64,000 bases of DNA from Mycoplasma sp. Its GTDB lineage: Bacteria; Bacillota_I; Bacilli_A; Mycoplasmatales; Metamycoplasmataceae. The stretch spans positions 1 to 64,000 of the forward strand of contig JAAEOJ010000137.1 in the NCBI GenBank assembly GCA_024244685.1, read 5' to 3'. Every line of letters begins with the position of its first letter. Position 1 is the stretch's first letter. Below are positions 42,167-50,539 of the stretch, piece after piece. A model generated the notes under the pieces. The model did not search any database. It was not told where the DNA came from and saw nothing but the letters and a program-made list of their open reading frames with translations. The translations under genes and the position numbers were made by a program.

Positions 42167-42985
42167 TCAATAATTCTTTATTAAAACTTCTTTTATTTCT
42201 TTTCTGCTCTCTACGTTGGCTGCGATATTTCTTTTAGCATCAACAAAAGCAATCTCATAATCTTTCCACAAATCAAGAATAAAAGAACAGTATGAATTAC
42301 TAATAAGACATTTAATCCCTTTTTTAGTTAGCTTGTCTACTGTCTTTTTCAACCTTATTTGATCCTCTTTGGTGTAGTCTTGCTTTGTGTATGCTGTAAA
42401 ACTGCTAGTTTCACTAATGGGATAATAGGGCGGATCTAGATATACAAAATCACCTTCTTTGCATTTTTCTAGAATTACCTCAAAGTCTTCATTGAATATC
42501 TGAATATTATTATCACCTAAATAATTATTTACATTTCTCAAGAGCTTTTCGTCAAGGATTTTTGGATTTTTATAATCACCCATTGGAATATTAAGTTGGT
42601 TTGATTTATTTTTTCTCATTAGTCCATTGTAACAGGTTTTATTTAAATACATCCATCGGCTAACTTTTTTTAGCACATCAAGATTTTTGTATTCATCTCT
42701 TCTATCTTCAAATCTAACAAGATAATAAAAATCTTCAGAGTGAAGATCCTCTGCGTTTTTAAGCTTTCTTATCAAATCATCTACACAATCTCTTATTGCC
42801 ACATAGCAAAGAGATGTCTCCTCACAGGCATCATTGATAATTGCCTTTGTAGGCTGAAGAGCAAACAACAAAGCACCACCACCTACAAAAGGCTCTATAT
42901 ATCTGTCAAACTCAGGAACTAATGGTAATATTGTTTTTAGTAACTGTGATTTTCCGCCTGCACATTTCAAAAAAGGTTTAAACAT
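42167..42985 (-). CDS. dam: DNA adenine methylase (Dam/D12 class)
   Basis: 272 aa. FLKCAGGKSQLL at the start (SAM site), EPFVGGGALL (31-40) and the catalytic DPPY (184-187) define the alpha-class N6-adenine methylase family. FTAYTKQDYTKEDQ following it is the usual target-recognition border. Its size fits Dam. It may protect phage DNA; no partner nuclease is nearby. Overlaps the upstream gene by eight bases. Confidence 0.92.
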   Translation of the reverse strand: MFKPFLKCAGGKSQLLKTILPLVPEFDRYIEPFVGGGALLFALQPTKAIINDACEETSLCYVAIRDCVDDLIRKLKNAEDLHSEDFYYLVRFEDRRDEYKNLDVLKKVSRWMYLNKTCYNGLMRKNKSNQLNIPMGDYKNPKILDEKLLRNVNNYLGDNNIQIFNEDFEVILEKCKEGDFVYLDPPYYPISETSSFTAYTKQDYTKEDQIRLKKTVDKLTKKGIKCLISNSYCSFILDLWKDYEIAFVDAKRNIAANVESRKEIKEVLIKNY

Positions 42986-43325
42986 TTTTAAGCACCTCGT
43001 CTATCTTGTCAATAACTATGTTATCCCAATAAATATTTTCCTCTTGTATTCTTTTACTATCTACTTCATAACTTTCTTCTAAAATAGGATTTATCACTTC
43101 ATCCCATGAAATAGAATCCATAATTTCATCTCTTAACTCTTGCCTTATCTCTTTTCTTAGTTTTTCTTCTAATCCTGATTTTTCAATAAATTCCTCTGTT
43201 TCAACATATTCAGGAAAATAGCCATCTGAAAAATCAATCTTGCTCACTTTCTCTATTTCAATTGTTTTATAATAACCATTAGGAAGAGACTTGATCTCTA
43301 CCTCTCCACTTCCATGTATAATCAT
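42978..43325 (-). CDS. Acidic hypothetical protein, 115 aa
   Basis: Behind AAAGGGGGGTGG. Very Glu/Asp/Ile-rich, helical in the second half; no motif. Sits directly upstream of dam. Confidence 0.65.
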   Translation of the reverse strand: MIIHGSGEVEIKSLPNGYYKTIEIEKVSKIDFSDGYFPEYVETEEFIEKSGLEEKLRKEIRQELRDEIMDSISWDEVINPILEESYEVDSKRIQEENIYWDNIVIDKIDEVLKNV

Positions 43326-43339
43326 ATATCCACCCCCCT

Positions 43340-43777
43340 TTAATTATTGTATTTATGCGTTCTCATCTCATTAGAAAGAACATATGAAGTATCAAATCTT
43401 TTGTTATATTCATCAATATCAACAAAAGTATGATAGCCATTATCAACAATATCAAGCTCAACATATATCGCTCCACTACAATCTCTACCAATGTTAATAC
43501 TTTTTATGCTGCTCTCTTTTTTTAACAATTCCTCTATAGAAACTATCTTACTGTCATTCTCAAAGATAATCCATTTTGAATTTTTAAAGATCTCCTCATG
43601 GAGTCTCCAGTAGTCGTCACTTAAATCATCAAATCTGTTATCATTTTCATCTTCAAAATAATTACCCTTAGAGTCAAAAAAAATATACTTTTCAAAAGAC
43701 CATGAAGGGAGTCTGATTTTAACACCCTCATTCATCGCATAGATTCTATCTTTTAGGTTGTTCATATCTCTAAACAT
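43340..43777 (-). CDS. Hypothetical protein of the 'IxEYNKxFxxxYVL' group
   Basis: 145 aa behind AAGGAAGGGAAA. Resembles small phage proteins that begin 'RIYAMNEGVKIRLPSW' and close with a VDIDEYNKRFDTSYVL tail. Similar tails occur in the plus-strand proteins at 56164 and 58639, linking the two accessory operons. Confidence 0.65.
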   Translation of the reverse strand: MFRDMNNLKDRIYAMNEGVKIRLPSWSFEKYIFFDSKGNYFEDENDNRFDDLSDDYWRLHEEIFKNSKWIIFENDSKIVSIEELLKKESSIKSINIGRDCSGAIYVELDIVDNGYHTFVDIDEYNKRFDTSYVLSNEMRTHKYNN

Positions 43778-43800
43778 TATATTTCCCTTCCTTTAAAGCT

Positions 43801-43892
43801 GCCTCTACAGGCCATTACATATTAAAAACATATTGACATACTACAAAAACATAAAACGCTGCGAAAGCCACTATTTTATGCGTCTGAGAGGG
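43801..43892 (-). repeat. Dispersed non-coding element, copy B
   Basis: Minus strand: CAGACGCATAAAA pairs with TTTTATGTTTTTG around a GGCTTTCGCAGCG loop, then GTAGTATGTCAATATGTTTT to GTAGAGG, closely following copy A. It lies directly after the stop at 43895 and before the next gene. Confidence 0.65.
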
Positions 43893-43894
43893 AG

Positions 43895-44599
43895 TCAAAC
43901 AAACACATCGGACTTATTATCAGGTAACAAATAAATACTGACATCTAAAGTGTCAACATCTACTAAATATGCCTTAGGCTGATTGTTCTTTTGCTCTTTT
44001 TCTTGTCTTGTTATTGGTCCTGGATTTATCAAAAGTTGCTTTTTATCTTTATAGGTAAAGCTATTATTGTTCCCATTGCCTGTAACTACAATTCGTGACT
44101 TTACTTTTTTTAATAGTTCTTCTGCTGCTATACCATCCTCAATATCCATTGGGACTTCATTCAATGAACAATACTTTTGAATACTAATTGCCATTTCTTC
44201 TCTTTTAATTGTTGGTGAGTCCTCCCACTTAAAGCTTTTGTGAAATGGAAGACAATGGAAGTCGTAGATGTCGGAATACATAGAGTTACAGTCCCCAACA
44301 AACATATTCCAAAAATAAGAGACGGTAATTGCTCTTTCTGAAAATGTTCCATCTGTCTTGTCGTTATAGGCAAAGAAAGTCTTTACATTAATTGTTTTCA
44401 TCAATAAATCTAGTAACTCTTTGTCCATCCTTTCTTGTTTAAACATTTCTCCACCACAAAACAATATAACATCATTTTTTTGTGCTAGGCTATAAATATA
44501 TTCTATTGTTTTTTCTTGTACTATTAAAAAGTCATCTTTTCTATTTTCTAATTGAGAACTTCTTAAATTCCAATCACCTGTTATTAATATCTTTTTCAA
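43895..44599 (-). CDS. Degenerate metallophosphoesterase-like protein
   Basis: 234 aa. The layout is that of a calcineurin-type phosphoesterase, but metal ligands are replaced: GDWN (8-11) instead of GDxH, CGGE (48-51) instead of GD, FAYNDKTD instead of GNHD, and VVTGNGNNNSF instead of GHxH. LLINPGPITRQEKEQKNNQP follows as in SbcD-like enzymes. Most metal-binding His are gone, so it may bind nucleic acid or inhibit a host enzyme rather than hydrolyse. Call rests on the motif order. Confidence 0.6.
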   Translation of the reverse strand: MKKILITGDWNLRSSQLENRKDDFLIVQEKTIEYIYSLAQKNDVILFCGGEMFKQERMDKELLDLLMKTINVKTFFAYNDKTDGTFSERAITVSYFWNMFVGDCNSMYSDIYDFHCLPFHKSFKWEDSPTIKREEMAISIQKYCSLNEVPMDIEDGIAAEELLKKVKSRIVVTGNGNNNSFTYKDKKQLLINPGPITRQEKEQKNNQPKAYLVDVDTLDVSIYLLPDNKSDVFV

Positions 44600-44693
44600 T
44601 TCTCTTTCCTTTCACAATACTTATTACTTGAACTATAACACCAATAGACTGAACAATCACGACAAAAGCAATAGGTGCAATTATATCATACAT
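44574..44693 (-). CDS. 39-aa membrane peptide
   Basis: ATG 44693 behind AAGGAG, stop 44574. One hydrophobic helix then KGKRIEKD. Overlaps the phosphoesterase-like gene by 26 bases. Confidence 0.55.
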   Translation of the reverse strand: MYDIIAPIAFVVIVQSIGVIVQVISIVKGKRIEKDINNR

Positions 44694-44710
44694 ATATACT
44701 CCTTCAAAGA

Positions 44711-44739
44711 TTAGGAGGGGCCTATATCACCCCTCCTAA
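44711..44739 (-). terminator. Ten-pair GC-rich hairpin
   Basis: TTAGGAGGGG and CCCCTCCTAA pair perfectly around a short loop; followed on the minus strand by TCTTTG. A terminator or attenuator between the 55-aa gene and downstream genes. Confidence 0.6.
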
Positions 44740-44880
44740 AAATAATAAATATTATAGAACTTATGAATCATTTTATTTAAGTAATTGAAGTAGTCTATGC
44801 ACACAGTCATTTGATTAACAATCAATTATTTATGTGCAGGTCTTTTACACCCCCTTTACAATTTTTTAAGTTAACAATGG

Positions 44881-45048
44881 TTAATCAACTAACAGTTGAT
44901 TATTCCCCCCATATGGATTTGAACCAACGAACGCCTTTACTGTGTGGGGGCATACTGTGTCTCCTGATTCCTCAAGTGACTTAATCATTTTCTCTAAAAA
45001 CTCATTCTCTTCTTTTAACATTTCCACCTCTAATTTATCTAAAAACAT
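44881..45048 (-). CDS. 55-aa hypothetical protein
   Basis: ATG 45048 behind AAAGGGGAAAG, stop 44881. N-terminal coiled helix (LDKLEVEMLKEENEFLEKMI) and a Gly/Asn-rich end. Below it, 44740-44880 holds no credible gene, only imperfect repeats around GATTAAC. Confidence 0.55.
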   Translation of the reverse strand: MFLDKLEVEMLKEENEFLEKMIKSLEESGDTVCPHTVKAFVGSNPYGGNNQLLVD

Positions 45049-45074
45049 ATTCTTTCCCCTTTCTTTTTGTACCC

Positions 45075-45302
45075 TTATTTAATTGCACATAACATGTCGG
45101 AGATAAACATTTTTTCTCTTCTTGTTGAAGAGTTCATCATGTTAAACATATTTTTTCTAGCATTAGCAAGATATTTTTTAAGATAACTGTAGGCCTTTCC
45201 TTTTAATTCATTAACATTAAGATTAAATGCCTCAGCATATCTTACCGCTTTTGCCCTTAGTTCTTCTGTCTTCTTCATCTTTCTTTTGTCTTTCATAGTC
45301 AT
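45075..45302 (-). CDS. Small basic helical protein, 75 aa
   Basis: ATG 45302 behind AAAGGAG. Lysine-rich helices with no motif recognised. First gene behind the promoter at 45354. Confidence 0.65.
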   Translation of the reverse strand: MTMKDKRKMKKTEELRAKAVRYAEAFNLNVNELKGKAYSYLKKYLANARKNMFNMMNSSTRREKMFISDMLCAIK

Positions 45303-45353
45303 GTTATGCTCCTTTAAAATTATTAAATGTTTTTCAACATCCCTATATTTATA

Positions 45354-45382
45354 ATAATACTTTACTTTTGTTAATAAGTCAA
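45354..45382 (-). promoter_or_regulatory. Promoter with spacer operator-like motif
   Basis: TTGACT (45382-45377), 17 bases ending AAAAGTAAAG, TATTAT (45359-45354). Confidence 0.85.
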
Positions 45383-45391
45383 GCCTTTATT

Positions 45392-45559
45392 TTAAATAAT
45401 TTCAAACTTTTCCCAGAATTCACTATATTCTCTAACATACATCTGCTCACCTTTTATATATGTAACCATTTTTTGTCCTTCTAATTCGTTTGTGGCGTTT
45501 ATCGTTTCATCATCAATAACAGAATACACTTCTTTATTTTTCTTATTTTTTACTAACAT
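45392..45559 (-). CDS. 55-aa hypothetical protein
   Basis: ATG 45559 behind GGAGAATAAATAAA, stop 45392. Mixed charged peptide, no motif. Starts at the stop of the 127-aa gene. Confidence 0.55.
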   Translation of the reverse strand: MLVKNKKNKEVYSVIDDETINATNELEGQKMVTYIKGEQMYVREYSEFWEKFEII

Positions 45560-45560
45560 T

Positions 45561-45944
45561 TTATTTATTCTCCTTGAACTCTATGAGCCTTTTTTCTAAT
45601 GCCCTTGTTAATGCTCTTATTGGAATTTCATTAGGGGATACTTTCAATTGAAAAGAAAGCTTCCTGATGGAACCAATTGAAAGAGACAACAGGTGTATCT
45701 CCTTTGCATTCAATGGCTTTATTCCAGGCTTACGTTCTTGTGTTACGGTTCTATTGCCACTTTCTAGTTCTTTCCAAAGGAAAACAGAATCGCCTTCTAT
45801 CTTCGCCCTTAAATCCTCATAAAAAAGCTTAGATCCTTTTACGTATTTTGATTTGATTCCTAAATACCAAGAATGATGGAGTAAAGTGTTTCCCTTTAGA
45901 TGTTCTATGTTTTCTTTTATGTTTTTGGTTTGTTTATCATTCAT
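45561..45944 (-). CDS. Hypothetical protein, 127 aa
   Basis: Immediately follows the Rossmann-like gene (one-base gap). The second half (LNAKEIHLLSLSIGSIRKLS) could be a helix-turn-helix region. Function unknown. Confidence 0.65.
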   Translation of the reverse strand: MNDKQTKNIKENIEHLKGNTLLHHSWYLGIKSKYVKGSKLFYEDLRAKIEGDSVFLWKELESGNRTVTQERKPGIKPLNAKEIHLLSLSIGSIRKLSFQLKVSPNEIPIRALTRALEKRLIEFKENK

Positions 45945-46757
45945 TTAAAACCCCTTAAATTTATCATTGACATAATCAGCCGCTTCTTCTGTCATCATTA
46001 CTGCTTCACACACAGGAGTAGGCCAATCATGACAATTTTCCCATAAAGCAAAAACCTCTTTATTATAATCTTCAATTGTTTTTGCAATAAAAAATCGCTC
46101 ATCAGGTCCACACATATCATGTTGCATGTAAACCTTGTACATCAATTTAGGTTTGTCTTTTGCTCCTAGCCACTTATGAACTTCTATATTATTTTTAGGT
46201 GACAAAATATCATCATCTTTATATCTTGCTATTTCATCATAATTGTTTTGATCTACAATCTCATAAAAACAACATGGCATATAAATCAAGAAAACATTTT
46301 GCTTTCTGTTTATTTTTGTCTGTCTTTGTAGAAATTCATTTACTGCTTTCATTTTTGCATGCGAATGAACCATTGCAACAATTACATTATCATATTCTTT
46401 ATCAATTACATCTCCAACATCTTCTACTTTATTTTTATGGAGTTCACAACGTTCAACATTTCTCTCCTCAAACCGCTCTGTTAGCTCCTCTAGCCTCAAA
46501 TTAGGGTCTATTGATATAGTATCCCATTTTGTATAGTAGGCCGTTGTCAATGCCGTTCTAGGCGTGCATCCGTCACCAATGGAAATGAATAGTGTGTTCT
46601 CTTGATTTATATCATTAACACAATATTCCTTTGCTGCCCTTAGTGTTGCAAGGCTTTCTGTTATTTCCTTCCCATTTGGGAATAGTCCAAAATATAACAA
46701 ATCACTTGCTGATTTATATTTTTTTAAGAAACTATTTATATATCTGTTATTTTTCAA
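45945..46757 (-). CDS. Rossmann-like protein (methyltransferase-type fold)
   Basis: 270 aa. LFISIGDGCTPRTALT (nucleotide-loop-like) and TISIDPNL at the next strand end look like SAM-binding motifs I and II. VIVAMVHSHAKM and the Cys-containing MPCCFYE follow. No known catalytic motif is certain; a methyltransferase or a relative acting on small molecules is possible. Confidence 0.6.
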   Translation of the reverse strand: MKNNRYINSFLKKYKSASDLLYFGLFPNGKEITESLATLRAAKEYCVNDINQENTLFISIGDGCTPRTALTTAYYTKWDTISIDPNLRLEELTERFEERNVERCELHKNKVEDVGDVIDKEYDNVIVAMVHSHAKMKAVNEFLQRQTKINRKQNVFLIYMPCCFYEIVDQNNYDEIARYKDDDILSPKNNIEVHKWLGAKDKPKLMYKVYMQHDMCGPDERFFIAKTIEDYNKEVFALWENCHDWPTPVCEAVMMTEEAADYVNDKFKGF

Positions 46758-47169
46758 TTTTTATCCCTTCCTCTATCTTTTTAAAGCTACATAGTCTATT
46801 TTTTAATCTTATTTCTCTTCCTTGCTCTAGCTTATGAGAACAAAAAACAAAGCCTTCACTCTCACATATCTCTTCGATATCACACATCCCACAAAAATCA
46901 ATTCTATCCTTTGAACAAACATATTTTTCCCCTAAATACTCAACAATATCGCCAAAGTCGGCAACCATGAACTTTTTAGCTATTGGGGAAAAGTTATGTA
47001 GATCAATCCATTTGCAGTGATATTTGTTTCCACACTCATAATTACAATCACCCACAAAAACACAAATGTTACACCCAAATCCATAAGGAACTTTTGCTAT
47101 GTTAGAACTATTACAAACAAGCACCTTATATAAATTGGCTCTTTTAAGCTTTTTTAAATTATAACTCAA
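46747..47169 (-). CDS. Cysteine-rich protein, 140 aa
   Basis: Fourteen cysteines in pairs (CNICVFVGDCNYEC, CGMCDIEEIC) point to zinc or iron-sulphur binding. Overlaps the Rossmann-like gene by 11 bases. Related in style to 40802 and 48450. Confidence 0.65.
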   Translation of the reverse strand: MSYNLKKLKRANLYKVLVCNSSNIAKVPYGFGCNICVFVGDCNYECGNKYHCKWIDLHNFSPIAKKFMVADFGDIVEYLGEKYVCSKDRIDFCGMCDIEEICESEGFVFCSHKLEQGREIRLKNRLCSFKKIEEGIKIEK

Positions 47170-47179
47170 CCTTTACTCC

Positions 47180-47587
47180 TTAATAAATAGTTAAAACAAT
47201 ATCGTCATTTATTACTTCCACCTCAAAATCAACTTCTTTGTCATTCTCATCAAGTATATATGAATACTTGTCTGCAACATATTCAATAACACATGAGATA
47301 TCCTGATTAAGTATTTTCTCTATCTTATATTTTGATAGGAATGTCTTTTGAATAGTGAATGTTACAGAGCCTAGTTCATACTCATCTCTTTCACATTCCA
47401 CAGGAGTTAGTCCCTCAATCATCTTTAGCAACATGATATCTTCAGCATATAGAGTCATATCCTCTTCGTAACAATCGATTGAAATTGCTGCACCTTCTAC
47501 CTTGTCTATTTCATTGCTGTATTCATTGTTGTATGCTGTTACCCATGACTGTAAAAATAAATCCTGTTGTTGTGTAGCTGTCATCAT
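47180..47587 (-). CDS. Acidic hypothetical protein, 135 aa
   Basis: Behind TAAGGAG. Highly acidic alpha/beta protein (SIDCYEEDMTLYAEDI); no motif. An acidic DNA-mimic role is possible from charge alone. First gene after the promoter at 47616. Confidence 0.65.
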   Translation of the reverse strand: MMTATQQQDLFLQSWVTAYNNEYSNEIDKVEGAAISIDCYEEDMTLYAEDIMLLKMIEGLTPVECERDEYELGSVTFTIQKTFLSKYKIEKILNQDISCVIEYVADKYSYILDENDKEVDFEVEVINDDIVLTIY

Positions 47588-47615
47588 ATTAAACTCCTTA
47601 AAATAACTTATATTA

Positions 47616-47644
47616 AATATACTTTACTTTTATAAATAAGTCAA
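47616..47644 (-). promoter_or_regulatory. Promoter with spacer operator-like motif
   Basis: TTGACT (47644-47639), 17 bases ending AAAAGTAAAG, TATATT (47621-47616). Confidence 0.85.
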
Positions 47645-47647
47645 GGT

Positions 47648-48034
47648 TTAAATATAAGTTTCTATAAATATTTTCTGCTCTCCTTTTGCAGTTAAGATTC
47701 TCGCTTTTATCGCTTCAACAAAAGCAGGTTCAAACAAAAACTTACGATCGTGTTCTCTCCCTATAAAACACACAAAAGAAAGCATATAGCCCATAAATCT
47801 AATTTTGTCTCTTTCTTTATATCCATACCTAAAAAGAAGTGTTCTGTCTCCTATAGTTAAACATCTCTTAGAGAGGTAGCACTTTACGTGTTCTTTGCTA
47901 TATATCTTTTTAATTAGTTCCGCAATATACCTCAAATAATAATCACAATCTTTAGCTAGAGGAAATATTACAACTCCATCTTTACAATTACAATTCACAA
48001 AGGTCTTGATTACATCCTTGATGTCGTTATTCAA
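47648..48034 (-). CDS. Hypothetical protein, 128 aa
   Basis: Behind AAAGGGGGCATTTT. Mixed alpha/beta with several cysteines near the N-terminus (FVNCNCKDGVVIF). No family recognised. Confidence 0.6.
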   Translation of the reverse strand: MNNDIKDVIKTFVNCNCKDGVVIFPLAKDCDYYLRYIAELIKKIYSKEHVKCYLSKRCLTIGDRTLLFRYGYKERDKIRFMGYMLSFVCFIGREHDRKFLFEPAFVEAIKARILTAKGEQKIFIETYI

Positions 48035-48046
48035 AAAATGCCCCCT

Positions 48047-48421
48047 TTATTTACTATTGGCTGCTCCACATGACTTACATTTCTTGTTTTCTTTTATTGT
48101 ATTTCCACAATACTTACAAACAACTTTCTTTGTTCTTGGATGTGTATTGACTTGTTGAATGTTTCCTTTTCCTGTAGCTGTTTGGTTTACGGCTACATTT
48201 CCTCCCTTTCCTGTTGAAATAATGTTCACTCCTGTTCCTGTAGCTACAATATTATTGCTGCCTTTTATTTTTACAACATTTTTGTTTCCGCCCACTATAT
48301 CTCCATTTTTAATTGTGTTATTGTTCATCTTTACTCTTTTACAAGAAAACAACATGTACATAAAAATAAACCCTAGAGCCCCAAAGATAATAATGAGTGC
48401 AAATATAATGTCATATCTCAT
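48047..48421 (-). CDS. Membrane-anchored protein with Asn/Gly repeats and zinc ribbon
   Basis: 124 aa. One membrane helix (about 6-26), then short Asn/Gly/Thr repeats (NNNTIKNGDIVGGNKNVV, GVNIISTGKGGNVAV) that would form a small beta-helix, then a zinc ribbon (CKYCGNTIKENKKCKSCG). This order resembles host proteins that display a beta-helix or Hint-free sensor outside a zinc ribbon. Function unknown. Confidence 0.65.
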   Translation of the reverse strand: MRYDIIFALIIIFGALGFIFMYMLFSCKRVKMNNNTIKNGDIVGGNKNVVKIKGSNNIVATGTGVNIISTGKGGNVAVNQTATGKGNIQQVNTHPRTKKVVCKYCGNTIKENKKCKSCGAANSK

Positions 48422-48449
48422 TTTAACCTCTTTCTTTTTTGTAAACTAT

Positions 48450-48623
48450 TTAACACATCAACTCTCCTTCCTCTTCGCTATAAAGAGGACAATGTGGCCT
48501 AATGGAACAATAACGACAATCAGAAAACTCTCTCAAGCAATCTATGTCACATAAAAAAGCAAAATTCTCAGCACAAAATATCAAACTTCCTGTTAATTCT
48601 TTTTCGCAGCTTTCACATCTCAT
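48450..48623 (-). CDS. 57-aa cysteine-rich peptide
   Basis: ATG 48623 behind GGAGG, stop 48450. Nine cysteines (CESCEKEL, CDIDCLREFSDCRYC, CPLY), a compact double zinc-binding peptide. Confidence 0.65.
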   Translation of the reverse strand: MRCESCEKELTGSLIFCAENFAFLCDIDCLREFSDCRYCSIRPHCPLYSEEEGELMC

Positions 48624-48626
48624 ATT

Positions 48627-49031
48627 TTAACCTCCCCATATATTACCGACAACAAACAATTCATGAATCATGTCAAAAAGAGGGTAGACCGGATTGTTAT
48701 TATGTAGCCACTCTCTTTTTTCTTCTTTTGACATCAACACTAGTTCAGGCCAAAGAATCTCTACTTTCCAATTTCCTTTATTCCAAACGACAATATACTT
48801 AGAGCCTTTATGGTGATGTTCGAAATCTTTTATTATGTCTCCCTCATAAATCTCCTTTCCATTTTCATCTTTAAATCCCGTGAACTGCATCAATTCTAAT
48901 CCTTCAGCGCCATAACCACTACTACCGAAATCAAAGAAAACAGGCGACCATTGCCTTTTGTCTTCATGTTCTTTTGAGTAGTACATTTCTTTAAAATAAT
49001 GACTCCATACTCTACATTTAATTTGTTTCAT
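48627..49031 (-). CDS. YopX-family protein
   Basis: 134 aa. The order RVWSHYFKEM, LMQFTGFKDENGKEIYEGDI and the C-terminal VVGNIW is the YopX signature of phage proteins of unknown role. Overlaps the next upstream gene by four bases. Confidence 0.85.
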   Translation of the reverse strand: MKQIKCRVWSHYFKEMYYSKEHEDKRQWSPVFFDFGSSGYGAEGLELMQFTGFKDENGKEIYEGDIIKDFEHHHKGSKYIVVWNKGNWKVEILWPELVLMSKEEKREWLHNNNPVYPLFDMIHELFVVGNIWGG

Positions 49032-49384
49032 TTTCTATTCCTTTCTCTATTCTTTATTTTCTTACAATCTCCATTTTGATAAACCCTATATTGTACCCCT
49101 GTTATCTCAAGAGATGTGATTGAATGCTTGCAGACTCCCCATCCTTGCTTGTTCCGGGAAATATAATGTTCACAATCGTCATATTCACAAAAACCTTGAT
49201 CTATTTTGCAAAATAGATCCCCACCTCTAGTGGCCTTCATTTCTATAACATCTACATACTCTCTCTCAAATTTTGTCCCTAAATCATCTTCTAATTCAAG
49301 AGCCATACTATCAAGGACATAATCAAAATCATCATAAAATACATCGTCGTGTTCTGCTCCATAATACAATTTTTGTTTGGGCAT
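49028..49384 (-). CDS. Hypothetical protein with 'NKQGWGxC...YRVYxxG' C-terminus
   Basis: 118 aa behind TTGGAGGATTAA. Acidic first half, then CEHYISRNKQGWGVC and VQYRVYQNGDCKKI. The same C-terminal module is encoded at 50058-50240, so the two are paralogues. Confidence 0.7.
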   Translation of the reverse strand: MPKQKLYYGAEHDDVFYDDFDYVLDSMALELEDDLGTKFEREYVDVIEMKATRGGDLFCKIDQGFCEYDDCEHYISRNKQGWGVCKHSITSLEITGVQYRVYQNGDCKKIKNRERNRK

Positions 49385-49723
49385 TTAATCCTCCAACATA
49401 ACAAGACCATAATTAGCACCCTTTTTAACGAAACAAAACTCACCCTCTAAATCATGAAGATCGGCCCCCCTTCTCATTAACTCCTCTATATCACTCAAAA
49501 ACATCTCATATCTATTTTTTGTTGCGTGTGAAATGAAAACTGCTTTTACCGAACTTCTACCCTTCTCAAAACACTCAAAACCTAATGCCTCTTTAAAAAT
49601 ACTATTTGGCTCTTTGTTTTTAATATAGTCCGGATGTCCACAATATGTTTTGTTTCCCTTGTTTTGCCAATGATTCATGTCATATGGAATCATAAAATCT
49701 TTATTGAACTTTTCTCTTCTCAT
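49385..49723 (-). CDS. Hypothetical protein, 112 aa
   Basis: ATG 49723 behind GGAAGGAAAG. Contains AVFISHATKNRYEMFLSDIE and a KGANYGLVMLE end. No family recognised. Confidence 0.65.
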   Translation of the reverse strand: MRREKFNKDFMIPYDMNHWQNKGNKTYCGHPDYIKNKEPNSIFKEALGFECFEKGRSSVKAVFISHATKNRYEMFLSDIEELMRRGADLHDLEGEFCFVKKGANYGLVMLED

Positions 49724-50061
49724 TTACTTTCCTTCCACGAATTTAATACTTCTTTTTTTGAATTCTCGATATCCTTATATTTGATATTTCCAATAACCTT
49801 GTGGCAATTGGAACATACCAAAACAATCTCATCGGTTTCAGCTCCTTTTCCATCAAGAGTCATCATATAAGATGGCTGTATGGAATAAGCATGCTGACAG
49901 CCTTCTCTAGCCTCTTTATTTACATAATCAATATATTTATCGATTGCTTTTGCTCGATCTTCAATATAATGCTTACTTGCCTCATAATCTTTAGTTGGGA
50001 GTTCATTTAATTTTTTAATCGCATAACAAAAATTCAATAACATTGTCTCTTTATCGCTCAT
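49720..50061 (-). CDS. Hypothetical protein with CxH...CxxC site
   Basis: 113 aa. The second half CQHAYSI...LVCSNCHKVIG follows the C-x-H...C-x-x-C pattern found in several small accessory proteins (55927, 58249, 62607). Overlaps the previous and next genes by four bases. Confidence 0.65.
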   Translation of the reverse strand: MSDKETMLLNFCYAIKKLNELPTKDYEASKHYIEDRAKAIDKYIDYVNKEAREGCQHAYSIQPSYMMTLDGKGAETDEIVLVCSNCHKVIGNIKYKDIENSKKEVLNSWKESK

Positions 50062-50500
50062 TTATTTTTTCCTTTCTGTTTGTTTATTTTCTTATAGCTT
50101 CCATCTCTATATACTCTATATGTCACCCCTGTTGGTTTTAAAGATCTTGATAGGTAAGCGCAAATTCCCCACCCTTGTTTGTTTTTGGAGATATATTGTT
50201 CGCACAACGTGCTGCATTCAACATCAAATTCAAAAAACGCTTATAAACATCTTTTTTCATTTTACTTATTTTACCTGCTACAATGTTGTACGTTACAATT
50301 TCATGACCATCTAATCCTTTAGATTGCATATGTTCTCTTTCTTTAACATTAAAAACAAACAAAACAAGAAAATTGTTTGCTCTTGAGATAAAAGCACATT
50401 CATTTATAACTTTTCCTCTATGTCTTTTGTTTCTGAGCGCTCTTTCTAGTCTTTGCAGCTCTTTTTTGTTTTCTTTTGCCACACCTGAAAATTCAATCAT
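50058..50500 (-). CDS. Two-part gene needing a -1 shift at T TTT TTG
   Basis: Zero frame from ATG 50500 gives 120 aa with an odd end (stop at 50138). In the -1 frame from 50237 the sequence reads EFDVECSTLCEQYISKNKQG, WGICAYLS and TYRVYRDGSYKKI, clearly paralogous to the C-terminus of the protein at 49028. That frame has no start codon but meets the zero frame exactly at a T TTT TTG slip site (50237-50231). Either a programmed shift making about 147 aa or a homopolymer indel. Confidence 0.6.
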
Positions 50501-50539
50501 TTTCTAACCCTTTCTTCTTTTATGCTTCTTACTAAAGCT

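Noticed and set aside
42167..42985. Restriction-modification system around the Dam gene
   Set aside because: No nuclease gene lies nearby; both methyltransferases appear to be stand-alone phage enzymes.
44880..44960. T-arm-like TTCAAAT with flanking C and G runs, suggesting a tRNA
   Set aside because: Only three T-stem pairs form, there is no anticodon or D arm, and a 55-codon gene with a ribosome site explains the sequence.
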